Assembly: GCA_030549775.1 (NCBI GenBank)
Contig: CM060181.1
Span: 31,470,753-31,534,752 of the forward strand
Length of the DNA stretch: 64,000 nt
Direction of reading: 5' to 3'
From: Tamarix chinensis
Taxonomy: Eukaryota; Streptophyta; Magnoliopsida; Caryophyllales; Tamaricaceae
The position numbers were made by a program, and so were the translations under genes. Shown one piece after another: positions 45,416-57,242 of the stretch; position 1 is the stretch's first letter; every line of letters begins with the position of its first letter. The notes under the pieces are model-generated. The model was not told where the DNA came from and did not search any database. It worked only from the letters and a program-made list of their open reading frames with translations.

Positions 45416-45959
45416 ATAGGATTATATATATATGTTATATTTGTTGTAACCGTATTTGAGATTCTTATTTATTTTTTAAATTTTATTTTTGTATATTTAT
45501 TTTATAGACATTATTTATAATATTTTATTCCAAAATTATTAAAAAATTATTTAAAAAAATTATTAAGCTATATAAAATATATATATATATGTATTATATT
45601 TACATAGATTATTAAAAAATTCAAAAATAATTGGACTCATTTAGGACTCATTTACCTACTAGTCTAAATTTTAACTTTTGAGATCTGACAGGTCTGTATC
45701 GGGTATGGTTCTAGGTAATATAAATGGATTCGGATCTAGGTCTACCCGGACTCAATCTAGACCCGAGCTATTATTATCTCCACTAGGAGACATATTTCCA
45801 TCTCTCCTTTTCCTAATACCATGTGTTGTTTTTCTCTTCCCACCTCTCCCTTTCTATCAGTTTCACGTGTCATTTTTCCTCCTCTCAGACGACAATATGT
45901 GTCGTTTCCCTCTCACTCACTGGCATTTTGTACCATTTACCCCTTCCTCCCATTAATAC
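45416..45959. other. AT-rich and then CT-rich non-coding DNA
   Basis: The frame at 45678-45956 on plus has no recognisable domain. The pyrimidine-rich stretch at 45775-45955 resembles the interior of gypsy-type LTRs and leads directly into the LTR end at 45960, so it is probably LTR-derived. Confidence 0.45.
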
Positions 45960-46103
45960 CCTAAGCCTTATATCTGATATGGGGTAGACGGCAAAAGTCT
46001 AACCTATATTAGGTATTGCGGTAACACTCCATTTTTTAAAATATTTTTTACTTCTGCAACATATTTTGAACTAAATTTTTTGTAGTGAAAAATGGGGTCG
46101 TCA
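45960..46103 (+). mobile_element. Third copy of the gypsy-like LTR 3' end
   Basis: AAGCCTTATATCTGATATGG through TAGTGAAAAATGGGG to GTCGTCACA parallels 31640-31786 and 34575-34709. Ends with CA followed by TTGTCACACC, which could be the start of another LTR at about 46105. Confidence 0.65.
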
Positions 46104-48626
46104 CATTGTCACACCTTAACAACCTCGTGTATTTAACCCTATGTCAACCCATAGTGCACAAAGTTAACAATTTGAATAATAAACATAGAATTCTTAAAAT
46201 TCTCCCTTATTCTCCAAGTGAGTGAGTGCTTGAGATTTGAGCATATTCTAAGAAGAAAAGTGGGTGATTTCTTCTTAGAACAATTGTAGACTCATTGAAG
46301 ATTAACAAAAACATCAAAAAGGCCAAGAAGAACAATTCATTCGAACCAAGACATGACTTCGAGGAAGATGCAAAGATTCTACCATGTGTGTGATTGATTT
46401 TATTATCAACATCCACATCAAAGTCAGCAACCCCAAGTGTTATTAGTTTTGACTTAAGAACTTACTCTTAAGTGATTTATACTTTATTAAAGATTTAGGT
46501 CAAATAAAAATCAAGGCCCGTAGAATAAACTTAAACACTTCCATCAATACAATCCCATTTATTTATTAAGTTTTGATGTTATTTATACACTTGACCCATA
46601 GAGGAATCAAGGCCCAATCACTTAGTGCATAAAGGCCCATTAGCATCCCATCAATGGCCAATTTAAATTAAAGAGACATTAAAGCCCAAGCTAAATTATG
46701 AAGGTATTAAAACCCAAGTTACATGTCATGAAAGACCAATTTTTAATATAAATTTCAACACTTATTAACTCCATTTATCTAAAATGAGGATTAAGGCTCA
46801 ACAATTAAGTTAATGTCAAAAAAAGTCAACAAAGGGTCGAAAGTTGACCACAAGTCAACCAAGGTCAAAGATAAAACTAGGTTTTACATATAAGGATAAG
46901 ATCATTTAAACAATTCAAACAAACATAAAATTATTAAAAAGTCCTTAAGGTCAACTAATTTACTTAGGATTGAGAAGGTACATTTCATGCTAAAATATAT
47001 ACACTTAATTAATTATTTTTTTAGGATATTAAATAGAGATACCAAGTCTAAAAATACTAAGATTACACAGTGTATCCAAAATACCCTTTATTAGCTTAAT
47101 TGACCCTTTTAATTAAGGTCTCTAAGTCCACTTATCAATCACCACCCAATTATCGCATGTATCCATTTAAACTTATTTTCATAATCTAATATTCATTTGG
47201 ATATCAAAAGTTCCAAAATTAAAGTATAATTACCAAAATTCCCTTATTGACCTAAAACCATATTAATAAAACTTATAAATTTCATAAATTACTTTAAACA
47301 AGTTCAAATATTAACATATTATAGAGAAACATTTATGTGAAATATCCAAGGAACACAATGGTACACTTAAAACTTTTAAAACCAATCTTCAATGCCAAAA
47401 ATTTCATTGGTCAAGTATGTGACCTAAAACCTAAATGTTACATGAAATATAAATGCTCCAAAATTCATATCGTAGCTTTTATAACCTATTATACATATAA
47501 TTACATACTTATATAAAATCAAAACAACCAAATAACACATAAAATATCAAGGTCCAGAGCCAAACTACTCAAGTTTAGGCATATTTATCATGATTTTACT
47601 ACATATTCATCACAACACTACTTCATATTCATCATATATCAACAACATGTTCACCTAAGTTTCAACATATATAATAACATGTTAAAATCACACAAATTAT
47701 TCTTTCATCTAATCTAATGCTTATACACGTAAGATAGAAACATACACATGTCATAAAATATTTTCTAAGACATTATTCCATTCTCATAATCAAAATAAAA
47801 CTAATAATACATAAAATATAATATAATACACTTAGCTTAAAATCTCATTTATAAATCTTAGTTTAGTTAACAAAATCTTAAGCTCCTAAGCAAAGAGGTA
47901 CCAAGCTAATCACCACCTAATGAGCCTCTTGATCACCTTCATAAATATATAAGATAAAAAAATGTTATCTAGGTATTAGAAACATGGATAATGAAGGGTG
48001 ATAGAAAAAGAAATAAAAAAAAGGGTGAATGATCACTAAAATTATGGAAGCTTGAAGATTAAACACCAAGGTATGTGAAAGGATGGAGGGGACTTAACTT
48101 AATATGGTAGAAGGAAAGAAAAATAGGAGGCAAAGAGAGAAGGTTGAACCACAAAAACTAGCATGAAGGTCAGTAATAACAATGAAATGCACCCAACACC
48201 AAAGGTAAAAGGATGATCGACAAGGGTGAAAGGAGAGGGAAAAGAAGGTGATAAAGGACATGGTAGTGGGGCAAATATAGGTGGTAAATGTAGGAAATGT
48301 GAAAGGGAAAAGACCTAGTATAAAGAAAAATGATAATTGAAGAGGAGTTTGTCCAAACATAAGTACAAACTATGCTAAGAGTTAACTGTAGTTGTAGCCC
48401 AAAGTTGCTAGTCAACAAAGAGAAAAGAAGGACGACATAGAGTGATTTCAGGAGTGGAAAGGATGGTAATTGTAGTGTGCACTGTAATATTTAAAATGAA
48501 ACAAAAATATAGGGAGTGGATAACCAAAGAGAAAAAAGTGCTTAAAGTTCAGAAATAAGTAAGGACTAGGGAAAATTTTTAATTTTGTGTGTTTGTGTGT
48601 TGATGTTATAACAATGGAGCAAGCAA
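46104..48626. other. AT-rich, probably LTR-derived, non-coding DNA
   Basis: Opens with TGTCACACCTTAACAACC, a plausible gypsy LTR start. It contains several copies of AAGGCCCA-type phrases (46516-46700) and AAGTCAAC motifs (46820-46870). No gag or pol text was found, and no matching end was located. Frames at 48094-48418 on minus are low-complexity. Confidence 0.35.
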
Positions 48627-49343
48627 GATTGGGGGATTTTTTTTTTGGTAAGTTAAAATTTTATTACCAAAAGTAAAGAAGTACAAACCAAGTCTCAAAG
48701 ATACAAGAGGGACTAGGCCCTAAGCACTTAAACAAACCAACTATCTAGGCTTTTAAGGTAGTTGGTAACATGAATATTCCTAGCATCATTAAAGCAAATA
48801 AAAGTTTCAGAAACAATCTGCTTCATAATGGCCTCAGGTCTTCTTTGCATGAGCTGGAAGGTCACTGTGTTGCGATTGATCCAAATTTGATAAAGAAGAG
48901 CATTAAAAATGGTTCTCCAAACAATTTCTTTCCTTTTCCCCTTGGTCTTCCTGATAAGCCATGCCTTGCAATCCTGCCAGTTATGGACATTTCTGGCCAG
49001 ATGAAGCCAGCCCAAGATATGTTGCCAAAGGATTTTTTCCCCACTGCAATGCAAGAAAATATGATCAATGTCTTCCTCATTATTTCTGCATACTTCACAG
49101 GTGTTGTCAGCAGTGATCCCCCACTTGAAGAGCTTCGATTTCAGGGGAAGAGCATTTTGGTAGAGCATCCAAGTGAAAAATTTGTGTTTCTCAGGACCAC
49201 AGTGGTTCCAAACAAAAGAGTTCCATTCAACCTTTGGCATATGATTTCTAAGATGCTGGTAAACATGCTAAATGTTGAATTTCCCAGAGAAATGCCAGTT
49301 ATCATAATGGTCTCTGATTTTGTCTCTGATTGGGGGATTTTTT
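48627..49343 (-). mobile_element. 5'-truncated LINE with 16-bp target-site duplications
   Basis: GATTGGGGGATTTTTT occurs at 48627-48642 and again at 49328-49343, bracketing about 685 bp. The left copy is followed by a further T-run (the poly-A end of a minus-strand LINE) and then GGTAAGTTAAAATTTTATTA, a common plant LINE 3' terminus. The body encodes the C-terminal zf-RVT part of ORF2 and is cut at its 5' end, the usual outcome of incomplete reverse transcription. Confidence 0.93.
48728..49240 (-). pseudogene. LINE ORF2 C-terminal fragment (zf-RVT)
   Basis: A continuous 170-codon frame: MPKVEWNSFVWNHCGPEKHK, then FKWGITADNTCEVC and DIDHIFLHCSGEKILW, with the zinc-binding pattern C-x2-C...H-x3-H-C of the zf-RVT domain. 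The tail contains RTIFNALLYQIWINRNTVTF, the last conserved block of plant LINE ORF2. The frame starts inside the protein and extends upstream to the truncation at about 49327. It has no endonuclease or RT, so it cannot be active. The undamaged frame implies a recent insertion. Confidence 0.92.
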
Positions 49344-50239
49344 ATTTAAAAAAAGTACAAAAAAAAAACTCGTCCTCTCCCCAACCTAATTCTAACATGA
49401 AATTACATGGAAGAGTGGGTCTTGCTTGGTTTATCATCAAAAAGAACAAAAAGGAGATGGGTTGTAAGAAAGTTGGTAGTTTTTTTTTTAACGAGAGTCA
49501 ATTATGGCAAAGTTTCTGATTGATTTCTAGCATCCAAAAGTTGAGATCATATTTTCCAACACGTGAGGATCATAAGGCAACAAAGAGAAGTGTATAATAG
49601 GTATTTTACAATGTTAGTATAATTAAATGGGTAAAAAGGATATAAAATAAGGATTGAATAGGAAAAATATTAAATAGATCCCAAAATTTTTTTAAAATTA
49701 TGAATAAGTTTAGGAACACAAGTGTGTAAATATATTGTGTATCAGATTTGGTTTGGCCCTCAATGAATGGAAAATGAAAATGAATGAGTCATGGAAACAC
49801 ATTACTCCGTAAATGCACGAAACATGAAACAAAGGGTTCAAACTATCACATATTGATACAAAATAACGTCAAAAAACCAAATATATAAAATGATTTGGTT
49901 TCATAATTAGTTCTCAGCACAAAAAATTAAAATCATTTAGTCACATAAATAGAAATTTTTATGACTTAACAATTTGGATAGAATATATGAATGATAAATG
50001 AATTAAAGTTTAGGATATTCATAGGATAATTTTAGGAATGCATATGAATGTTATACAAGGATTAAATATACAGAAACAACATGGTTAAAAAATTATGGAA
50101 ATGTGACTTTTTGTAACAAATAAAATGAGCAATGGAAGTTTGATTTTAATACAAATGAGATGAAATCCAATAATAATTATTTTTAAATTAATAACCAATT
50201 AGGGGTCAGAAGGGAAAGGTGTTACATATATGGTGGCTA
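49344..50239. other. AT-rich DNA between LINE fragment and copia element
   Basis: No gene or bounded repeat recognised. Confidence 0.5.
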
Positions 50240-50963
50240 TAGTAGGAAAATAGAATGCATTACATATAAAAAATAAAATTAGAAGAAAAATACTTATCGA
50301 ATTGTGATTGTGTCAAAGTTGAATTACTGCCCTGAAACGATTTACGCCCTAACTGAGATGACAATCAGGTTGGACAAATCACTCCCAAGGTTCACACGAT
50401 GACCTCCTTTCTCGTACACTCATGAGAAGAGGTTTGGATTTTGCAGGAACAATTCATAAATTCATAAAAACCAAAAGAGAGAAAGCTACAAATTGAAGTG
50501 GTAAAATGCTTGGTTTTTTCTACTCCGAAACCATGGCCCAAAGAACCAATAAAAGAGGAAAAACATGAGGAATTGGACTATCTTGCACACTCTACATGAT
50601 AGAGGAAACGTTCAAAAAGAGATGAATATATGCAAATGAAGAAGACCGAGCATTTGTAAAAATAAAATCAGATTAAAAGTAAATTTTAGAAGGAAAAAAA
50701 AAGTCGGACCCATCTGGATCTATAACCCACACCCATCTCAACCCAAACTAGATGGGCGGGCTATTGGCAGCGTGTGCACGCATGTGTGATATATAGTCCA
50801 ACTCACTAGCCATACAAAACAACCCAAATTTTCAACTCAAATATTGTACTAGGTGAGGGTATATGAAAAATAATGGAAAAACAACTTCCTCGCCAATGTG
50901 AGACTTTTATAAAGGCTAAAAATATCTTTAGCAACTCAGTGTTATTCTACCATTTATCCAATA
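50240..50963 (-). repeat. 3' LTR of copia element 1
   Basis: Ends TCCAATA on plus where the other LTR has TCCAACA. Shared landmarks with 55338-56058 include AAAATACTTATC, TTTACGCCCTAACT, AAAATGCTTGGTTTTTTCTAC, CCCATCTGGAT and CCAATGTGAGACTTTTATAA. The first ten bases have decayed, so the outer edge is approximate. Confidence 0.85.
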
Positions 50964-50980
50964 ATCCCCCACCAATGGAA
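50964..50980 (-). other. Polypurine tract of copia element 1
   Basis: On minus, ATTGGTGGGGGATT precedes the 3' LTR directly, the common copia form (GTGGGGGATT then TGTTGG). Confidence 0.75.
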
Positions 50981-51207
50981 AACAAAAGATAAATCACAAA
51001 ACATCTGGGCATAGAAGGTTTTACACTTAAGTATCAATATCATAAGGATTGAATTGATATGTAATAAGGTGAGGCAAAAATTTTATCTAGGGAATGAACG
51101 AATCTTAAACTTCCTAGACTTCAATTAAGACCCACACAACATATGTCTTACCTTAAATTCTGCAAATTTCGCGATCTCTATTTAGATTGTAAACGACGAA
51201 GTGCAAT

Positions 51208-52087
51208 CTAATGATTTCTATTTGGATTATGAGTATGCCGACTTAGTCGACTCATAGAATACACAATGTCAAGACTAGTATAGTTCATGAGGAACATCTT
51301 ACTACCTATAAATTTAGCATATTCTTCTTGTGAAACACTAGAACCTTGGTTATTTTTCAAGTGAATGCTAGGATCATAAGAAGTTTTGACAGAAGTCAAA
51401 CTTTTCCAATATTTTATCCACGTAATGTGACTGACTCAAGGAAAATCCATTCTCAATTTTTCTCATTTTAATAACAAGAATAGAATTAGCTTATCCTAAA
51501 TCTTTCATTTCATAACAAGAAGATAAAACAATTTGGTCTCATCAATCATAGTCACAGTTATTCCAAGAATCATGATATCATCCACATATAAGTAGATTAT
51601 CACACATTCATGTCCAGTCATTTTAGAATAAGCACATGAATCAGATGCATTTACAACAAAACCATTGCTCACTAAAGTCCAGTCAAATTCTTTGTACCAT
51701 TGTTTAGGAACTTGTTTAAGACCATACAATGAATTTCCCAATCTATACACTTTGTTCTCCTCACCTTGAACCTCACAGCCCATGGGATGCTCTATATAGA
51801 CCTCCTTTTTTAGGTCACCATTTAGGGGAAAAAATTCACATTCATTTGAAGGACTAGAAGTCTATGGATAGTAGCTAAGGCAACTAAAGAACGGATTATA
51901 CATCCATTTGAAGGACTAGAAATCTATGGACAGTAGCTAAGGCAACTAAAGAACGGATTATGGCAATCTTAGTCACAAGAGAGTAAGTATCAAAAAAATT
52001 AACATCTTTCTTTTGTTTATAGCCTACAGCTACTAATCGAGCATTAAATTTATCAATGATTCCATCAGTTCTCAATTTCTTTCTCAA
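51208..52087 (-). pseudogene. Copia reverse transcriptase remnant with truncated C-terminus
   Basis: The frame at 52087-51896 reads KFNARLVAVGYKQKKDVNFF and DTYSLVTKIAIIRSLVALA, the RVT_2 start of copia RT. The frame at 51783-51505 includes KVYRLGNSLYGLKQVPKQWY and the catalytic box YVDDIMILG. The frame at 51399-51208 gives SVSQEEYAKFIGSKMFL and VYSMSRLSRHTHNP from the RT-RNase H connection. The RNase H domain itself is missing. A 61-bp tandem duplication sits at 51843-51964. Frames are separated by stops and shifts. Confidence 0.9.
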
Positions 52088-52825
52088 AATCTATTTGCAT
52101 CTAATCAGTTTACATCCTCTAGGTAAATCCACTAAGTCTCATGTGTGATTTTCCTTAAGAGAATCTAATTCATTATTAAATACCTCTTTCTAGAAACCAG
52201 CATCAATGGATGTTACAGCTTCCCTATACATTTTAAGATAATCTTCAATCAAATACGCAAACACAAAGTACAAATTAATCTTATCAAGGTCATCATTTTC
52301 AAATAGGAAAGGAGCAAAAAAATCAGCCCTAAAGCTAATTTCTATCCTTCATCTTTTACTTCTCATGTGTTCATGCACATTATCATTCACAACATTAGAT
52401 GAAGAAGGCATAAACAAAGGCACAAATGAAGCATGAGAAGAACTAGTAATATCACATGCATTCTTTCTCATAGGGAATACTTTCTAAAAAGATTCTGCAT
52501 TTCTAGATTCAAAGATTTAGTTTTCACTTAAACACGTTCTAAACATAACCAATAAATGCAAAATCAAAATTTTTTCTTCCCACATTTGTTCTATGAATAT
52601 CACATAAGCCAATTTTAGCTAGGTACCCCCCGCAATTTTAAAATTTTAAAGTTAGGTTCAACTTTTCCATAATTCATAGGGTGTTTTATCCTAATTCTTA
52701 TGAGGGACTTTATTCAAAACATAACAAGCAAGCCACACAACTTCCTCCCACATTTGGTCAGACATGCCCGAACGTAATAGCATAGCATTCATCATTTCCT
52801 TTAATTTTTTGTTTTTTCCTTTTAG

Positions 52826-53419
52826 CTACACCATTTTGTTGAGGAGTATAATGGAACTGGTCTCATGCACAATACCATGGATATGAGAAAATTTCTTTAG
52901 GAAACTAGTTCCATATTCACCAACCCTATTGGGCCTACATCTCCTAATCTTATAGTCCAATTGGTTTTCTACCTCCACCTTATATTTTAAGAACATACTT
53001 TTAGTCTCATCTTTATACCTAAGGAGGTAAAATTTAGGATATCTAGAATAATCAACTATGAAAGTCAGATAATACTGTTTTACTCCTTTACTCATAGTGT
53101 TCTTAAAATTTGCTAAATCAAAATGGATCAATTCTAATATTTCAAATGATCTCTCAGTGACAAGTTTGAAGGGATGTGTAGTATATATGACTTCCACACA
53201 AACAGGATACTTCTCATAACCATTAATGTCGATCACATTAATCAAGTTCATACATTTTATTTTATCGATGGAAGCCATATTCATATGCCCTAGCCTAACA
53301 TACCACAAAGTAAGAGACTCGGCAATATAAATAGAAGTAGAAGCAATTTCATTAGCTGAAATAATGTTCAAAATAAAGAGACCATCAGCCAAGTACCCCC
53401 TTTCCCACCAAGAACTCAT
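52826..53419 (-). pseudogene. Copia GAG-pre-integrase and integrase remnant
   Basis: Reads ESLTLWYVRLGHMNMASIDK (GAG-pre-integrase), then HFDLANFKNTMSKGVKQYYL and FIVDYSRYPKFYLLRYKDET of the integrase catalytic core, where the first Asp (HFDL; usually HTDL/HSDL) and second Asp (FIVDYSR; usually FIDDYSR) positions fall. The zinc H-H-C-C region has lost part of its pattern. It would insert element cDNA, but as found it ends at a stop near 52826 and is non-functional. Confidence 0.87.
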
Positions 53420-54099
53420 TATTGGTCACCACAACCTTATCAGCCTCAAAAGCCAAATTTAGTTTGGCCCTATTAAGCAAGACAGCTGAAACAAGGTTCC
53501 TATATAGAGAGGGAACATACAAAACATTACTCAAAGATAAATATTTGCCAAAAGTGAGTTTTAGGATAACCTTTTCATTGCCTAAAACTCCATATGTGGT
53601 AGAATTGCCTATGAAGACATGTTATCCATTAATGAAATCCTCAAACTGGTGGAAGAGATATCGATTAGCACACAAATGTTTGGAAGCCCTAGTGTCTAAA
53701 ACCCAGTATGCCTTGTTTTCAACCAGATTTGCTTCCACTACCACAATAGCTATAACCTCCTTGATCTTAGCAACATTGGCTTGTGTAGCATCCTGCTTAG
53801 TCTAGGTCTATTTCTACTAACCCTGCCTCTTATAGCACTAACATGCCTTATGACCCATCTTCCCACATACATAGTATGTCAGCTTCTTCTTCTTAATCTT
53901 GTCTCCTTTCATGAAATTTAAGTGATTCTTCTATGAACCTTTATTTTGAGCAATCATCCACTTACCCCTTGAGTATGTCCTTAATAGCAGCAAACTCTAC
54001 CACATTTGCAATGACTAGCCTAGAAGCATAATAGAGGTGGATATCCTTTAGACAGTTTGCCTCTTCTGTCCTTATATGACTAATTAGCTCTAGTAGTGT

Positions 54100-54939
54100 T
54101 AGATCCCTTTTTGTGTGTTTTAGATGTTTTCTGAAGTTACTCTAAGATGGTTGAATTTTATCTATCAACATGGTATCCTAAAATATCTCATATATTTTCA
54201 TTCCTTCGCCTAGGACTTGGACAACCAATCACTTATAATCATAGACCTAATCCATCATTGGCTTATCATCAACCATCTAGAACTTCATCAGATTTCCTAT
54301 ATCGAACTTCTTTCTTCCAGCTTCATCCAAACCATACTTGTGTTTCAGATGGTTCCTGAAGTTACTCCAAGATGGTGGAAATTTCTCTATCAGTATGTTA
54401 GCCTAAAATGTCTCACATACTTTAATTCCTTCGCCTAGGACTTGGGCAACCAATTACTCATAATCATGGACTTGATCCATCACCGGCTTATCATCAACCA
54501 TATAGAACTTCATCACATTTCCTACAGCATACTTCTTTCTTCCAACTTCATCCAAACCATACTTGTTCTTCAGAGTATCCGAATTTTCCTTCAATGACTC
54601 AAAGTTGAAGAACATGCCAAACAACTTGTTATTCATATGTTGTAGAAGATGATCATGGACAGTCTTATTGTCCCTTTTATATTTTTCCTTTGAGGCATCA
54701 TCAGCTCTCTTAGATTCAGCTAGCGAAGGAGTAGTAGTTAAAGTAGCAAATGTAGTGTCAGTCTCTTTCTGAGTAGGTGGATCACATAACATCACATAAT
54801 CAACCTCAAGAATCTCAAACAAAATCAGCATCCTCTGAGACCACCTACAGTAATTAGTACCGTCCAATAGCTCAACCTTCAACATATCCGGGATAGCCCT
54901 CAGAATAGCAGTAGCAACCGTAATAAAAGCATGGAACAC
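54100..54939 (-). pseudogene. Copia gag remnant with a 225-bp tandem duplication
   Basis: The frame at 54939-54454 reads LKVELLDGTNYCRWSQRMLI and then EVDYVMLCDPP, the standard start of copia gag (DUF4219/UBN2-like). It runs to FYMVDDKPVMDQVHDYE. The last 75 codons' worth of DNA is repeated immediately downstream (54131-54355 against 54356-54580). A degenerate CxxC-GH knuckle follows near 53880-53830. Gag forms the cytoplasmic particle that houses reverse transcription. Confidence 0.87.
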
Positions 54940-55337
54940 CGGTAATTGACACTAATAGAAATCGTAATCACTAAAAGAACAGTATTAGAACACTGCACCA
55001 TAACACTAATTTACTGTAGCACCAGAAGATACTGTAACGCTCGAACAACCAATCTTAACCTAGTGACAATATTTGATATTTATATTGAAGAGAAAAAATA
55101 TTGATCACAAAGGAATTCGATTTTCACAGTCGAACCCAAATCAATTACCGAAGCTAAAAATTCAATTCCAAACTAAGGTCTAATTATAATTCCAAAACCC
55201 AATTACACCACTTGGTAGACACAAACGAAGGAAGACCGCAACACAAAATCCAGCAATAAGAATTCCAAAAAAATAAATCTATACCACCAAACAAATTGAA
55301 CTAGTTACGTATACTATTCTAATAAATCACTTCAAAT

Positions 55338-56058
55338 TGTTGGAAGAAAATGCAATACATGTAACAAATAAAACTAGAAGAAAAATACTTATCTAATAGT
55401 GGTTGTGTCATGAGTTGAATCGGTGCCTTAAACTAATTTACGCCCTAACTAGGGTGCAAATCATATTAGACGGATCACCCTCAACGTTCACACAATGAAA
55501 TCCTTTCCTATGCACTTGTGAGAATTTGTTTGGATTTTGTAGGAATAATACCCAGATTTGTAAAAACCATAAGGAAGAAAGCTAAAAATTAAAGTGGTAA
55601 AATGCTCGGTTTTTTCTACTCCAAAACCATGGCCGAAGTAGATAATAAAAAGAGGAAAAATATGAGGAAGTGGAACATCTTCCACTTCCTGCACGATGGA
55701 AAAAAGCATTCAAAAAGAGGTAAATATACACAACTGAAGAAGACCAAGCATTTGCAAAAATAAAATTAGTTTAAAAGTAAATTTTAACAAAAAGGAAGTC
55801 GAACCCATCTGGATTTATGACCCGCACTCAGATCAATCCATACCAGACGAGCGGGTGGGATGTGGCTGGCGCACGCTTATTTGGCATACAATCCATCCCA
55901 CTAGCCATATAAAATAACCTAAACTTTCAACTCAAATATTTCACTAGGTGAGGATATATAAAAACTAATGGAAATAAAACTTCTCCACCAATGTGGGACT
56001 TCGATAAAGGCCAATGGTTGCTTCAGCGACTAAGTGTTGTTCTGTCATTGCTCCAACA
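55338..56058 (-). repeat. 5' LTR of copia element 1
   Basis: 721 bp bounded by TGTTGGA (55338) and TCCAACA (56052-56058), a perfect 7-base inverted repeat. Partner of the LTR at 50240-50963. The same LTR family occurs singly at 57243-57949. Confidence 0.92.
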
Positions 56059-56265
56059 ATTAATTGGCATGGAGAGTATAAGAATTTTGATGGACGTATT
56101 TCTCCTTCATGTATAAGAATTAAATTTGAGTAAGGATAAATTAAGAAATTATATAAGTTAAATATTAAATCATCATTTGAATTGTAAAATATAAATTATC
56201 CTAAAACATCATATATTCATAACCAGAGAGAGTACACGTCTTAAAAAATATAAATACCCATCATT
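56059..56265. other. Short AT-rich spacer
   Basis: Nothing recognised between the copia LTR and the following repeat array. Confidence 0.5.
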
Positions 56266-56780
56266 TGAGAAATAATACACATGTTCCAATCCAATACACA
56301 TCTAGGAACATTTAAATAATTTAATACACATCTTTTAGGATATAAATACACATATTATAGGATTTAAATACACATCTTTCAAAAAATAAGTACACCTAGG
56401 GAAAAATACTCATACTATAAATACATATTTTTTTTATGGATAAAACACACATAATTTGGAAGAAAAATACATATTATTTTATTTATACAAACTTACGGGG
56501 GGAATATTCATATTATAAATACACATTATTAAAAATGCACATTCTCTAGAAAGAAATGAATATTTTTTTTATTAAATACAAGGAAGAAATACACATATCA
56601 TAAATTCACACCCTATAGGATAAAAATATACAATTCTAAGGTAAAAGTCTATATCTTTCAGAAGAAAATGCATACGTTGTCGAACAATAATACACATTTT
56701 TTATTATATAATTAAAAGAGATAAATACGCATGTATGAAGGTATAAAAATACACATTATAATATTATAATACATGTGTCA
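56266..56780. repeat. Degenerate AAATACACAT minisatellite
   Basis: About 20 copies of a unit of roughly 20-26 bases built around ATAAATACACAT(C/A)TTTTAGGA. Units vary in length and include GAAAAATACACATATT forms. No coding content. Confidence 0.8.
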
Positions 56781-57242
56781 CTGTTTACATATGCCAAAAG
56801 GTCACTATATCTAGCCCATGCAATATTTTCCAATACATGAAACTTCTAAATAGTGACGAATAAGGATCCTTTTAGGGTAGCCTGTTATTAACTCCCAATT
56901 AAAAAAAAATCATCCCAAAATGATCAAACCTTTTTCCTTCTTTTCAATCACACCATAGATTAATAAAATTGTGTGACCCTTTTTGGGCTTCAAATGAGAA
57001 GTAGCTCATTACATAATCATCAATGTGGTTCTTCTCTTGTGAATCAAAGGATGACTTATCAAAGCATTTTGACCAAAACTACAAACTTAGTTGAAGAGAA
57101 TGAATCGACTCAAAAATTATAATCAACCTTTCATTTTTGACCTCATTAGCCCCCTGTTTTATGCTTTTCACCTCCTCATCAATTTCATCTTATTTCCACC
57201 GTTTACCTACTACAAGGCACACTATTATTGTCCTATTATTCT
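56781..57242. other. Non-coding DNA before the second copia LTR
   Basis: No gene or element recognised. Confidence 0.45.

Larger units (their letters stand above)
50240..56058 (-). mobile_element. Ty1/copia LTR retrotransposon with both LTRs, degenerate
   Basis: Two LTRs at 50240-50963 and 55338-56058 lie in the same orientation and align along their length with many substitutions. The 5' LTR (right) has TGTTGGA...TCCAACA ends. Between them, on minus, come gag (54939-54100), a zinc knuckle (about 53880), GAG-pre-integrase and integrase (53419-52826), then copia reverse transcriptase (52087-51505) and a piece of the C-terminus. This gag-INT-RT order defines copia. A polypurine tract lies next to the 3' LTR. 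All frames are broken. No matching target duplication was found, and the expected tRNA-Met primer site after the 5' LTR is not evident. Confidence 0.92.

Noticed and set aside
48770..49519. 249-codon frame on plus
   Set aside because: It is antisense to the LINE zf-RVT fragment on minus, which has clear motifs; the plus translation has none.
53422..53805. 127-codon frame on plus
   Set aside because: Antisense to the copia protease/pre-integrase region; no domain of its own.
54147..54438. Two overlapping frames on plus in the gag region
   Set aside because: Antisense to the first copy of the duplicated gag segment; no recognisable domain.
50240..56058. Endogenous pararetrovirus or retrovirus
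   Set aside because: The integrase-before-RT order, the LTR pair with TGTTGG/CCAACA ends, and the absence of any movement protein or envelope text fit Ty1/copia.
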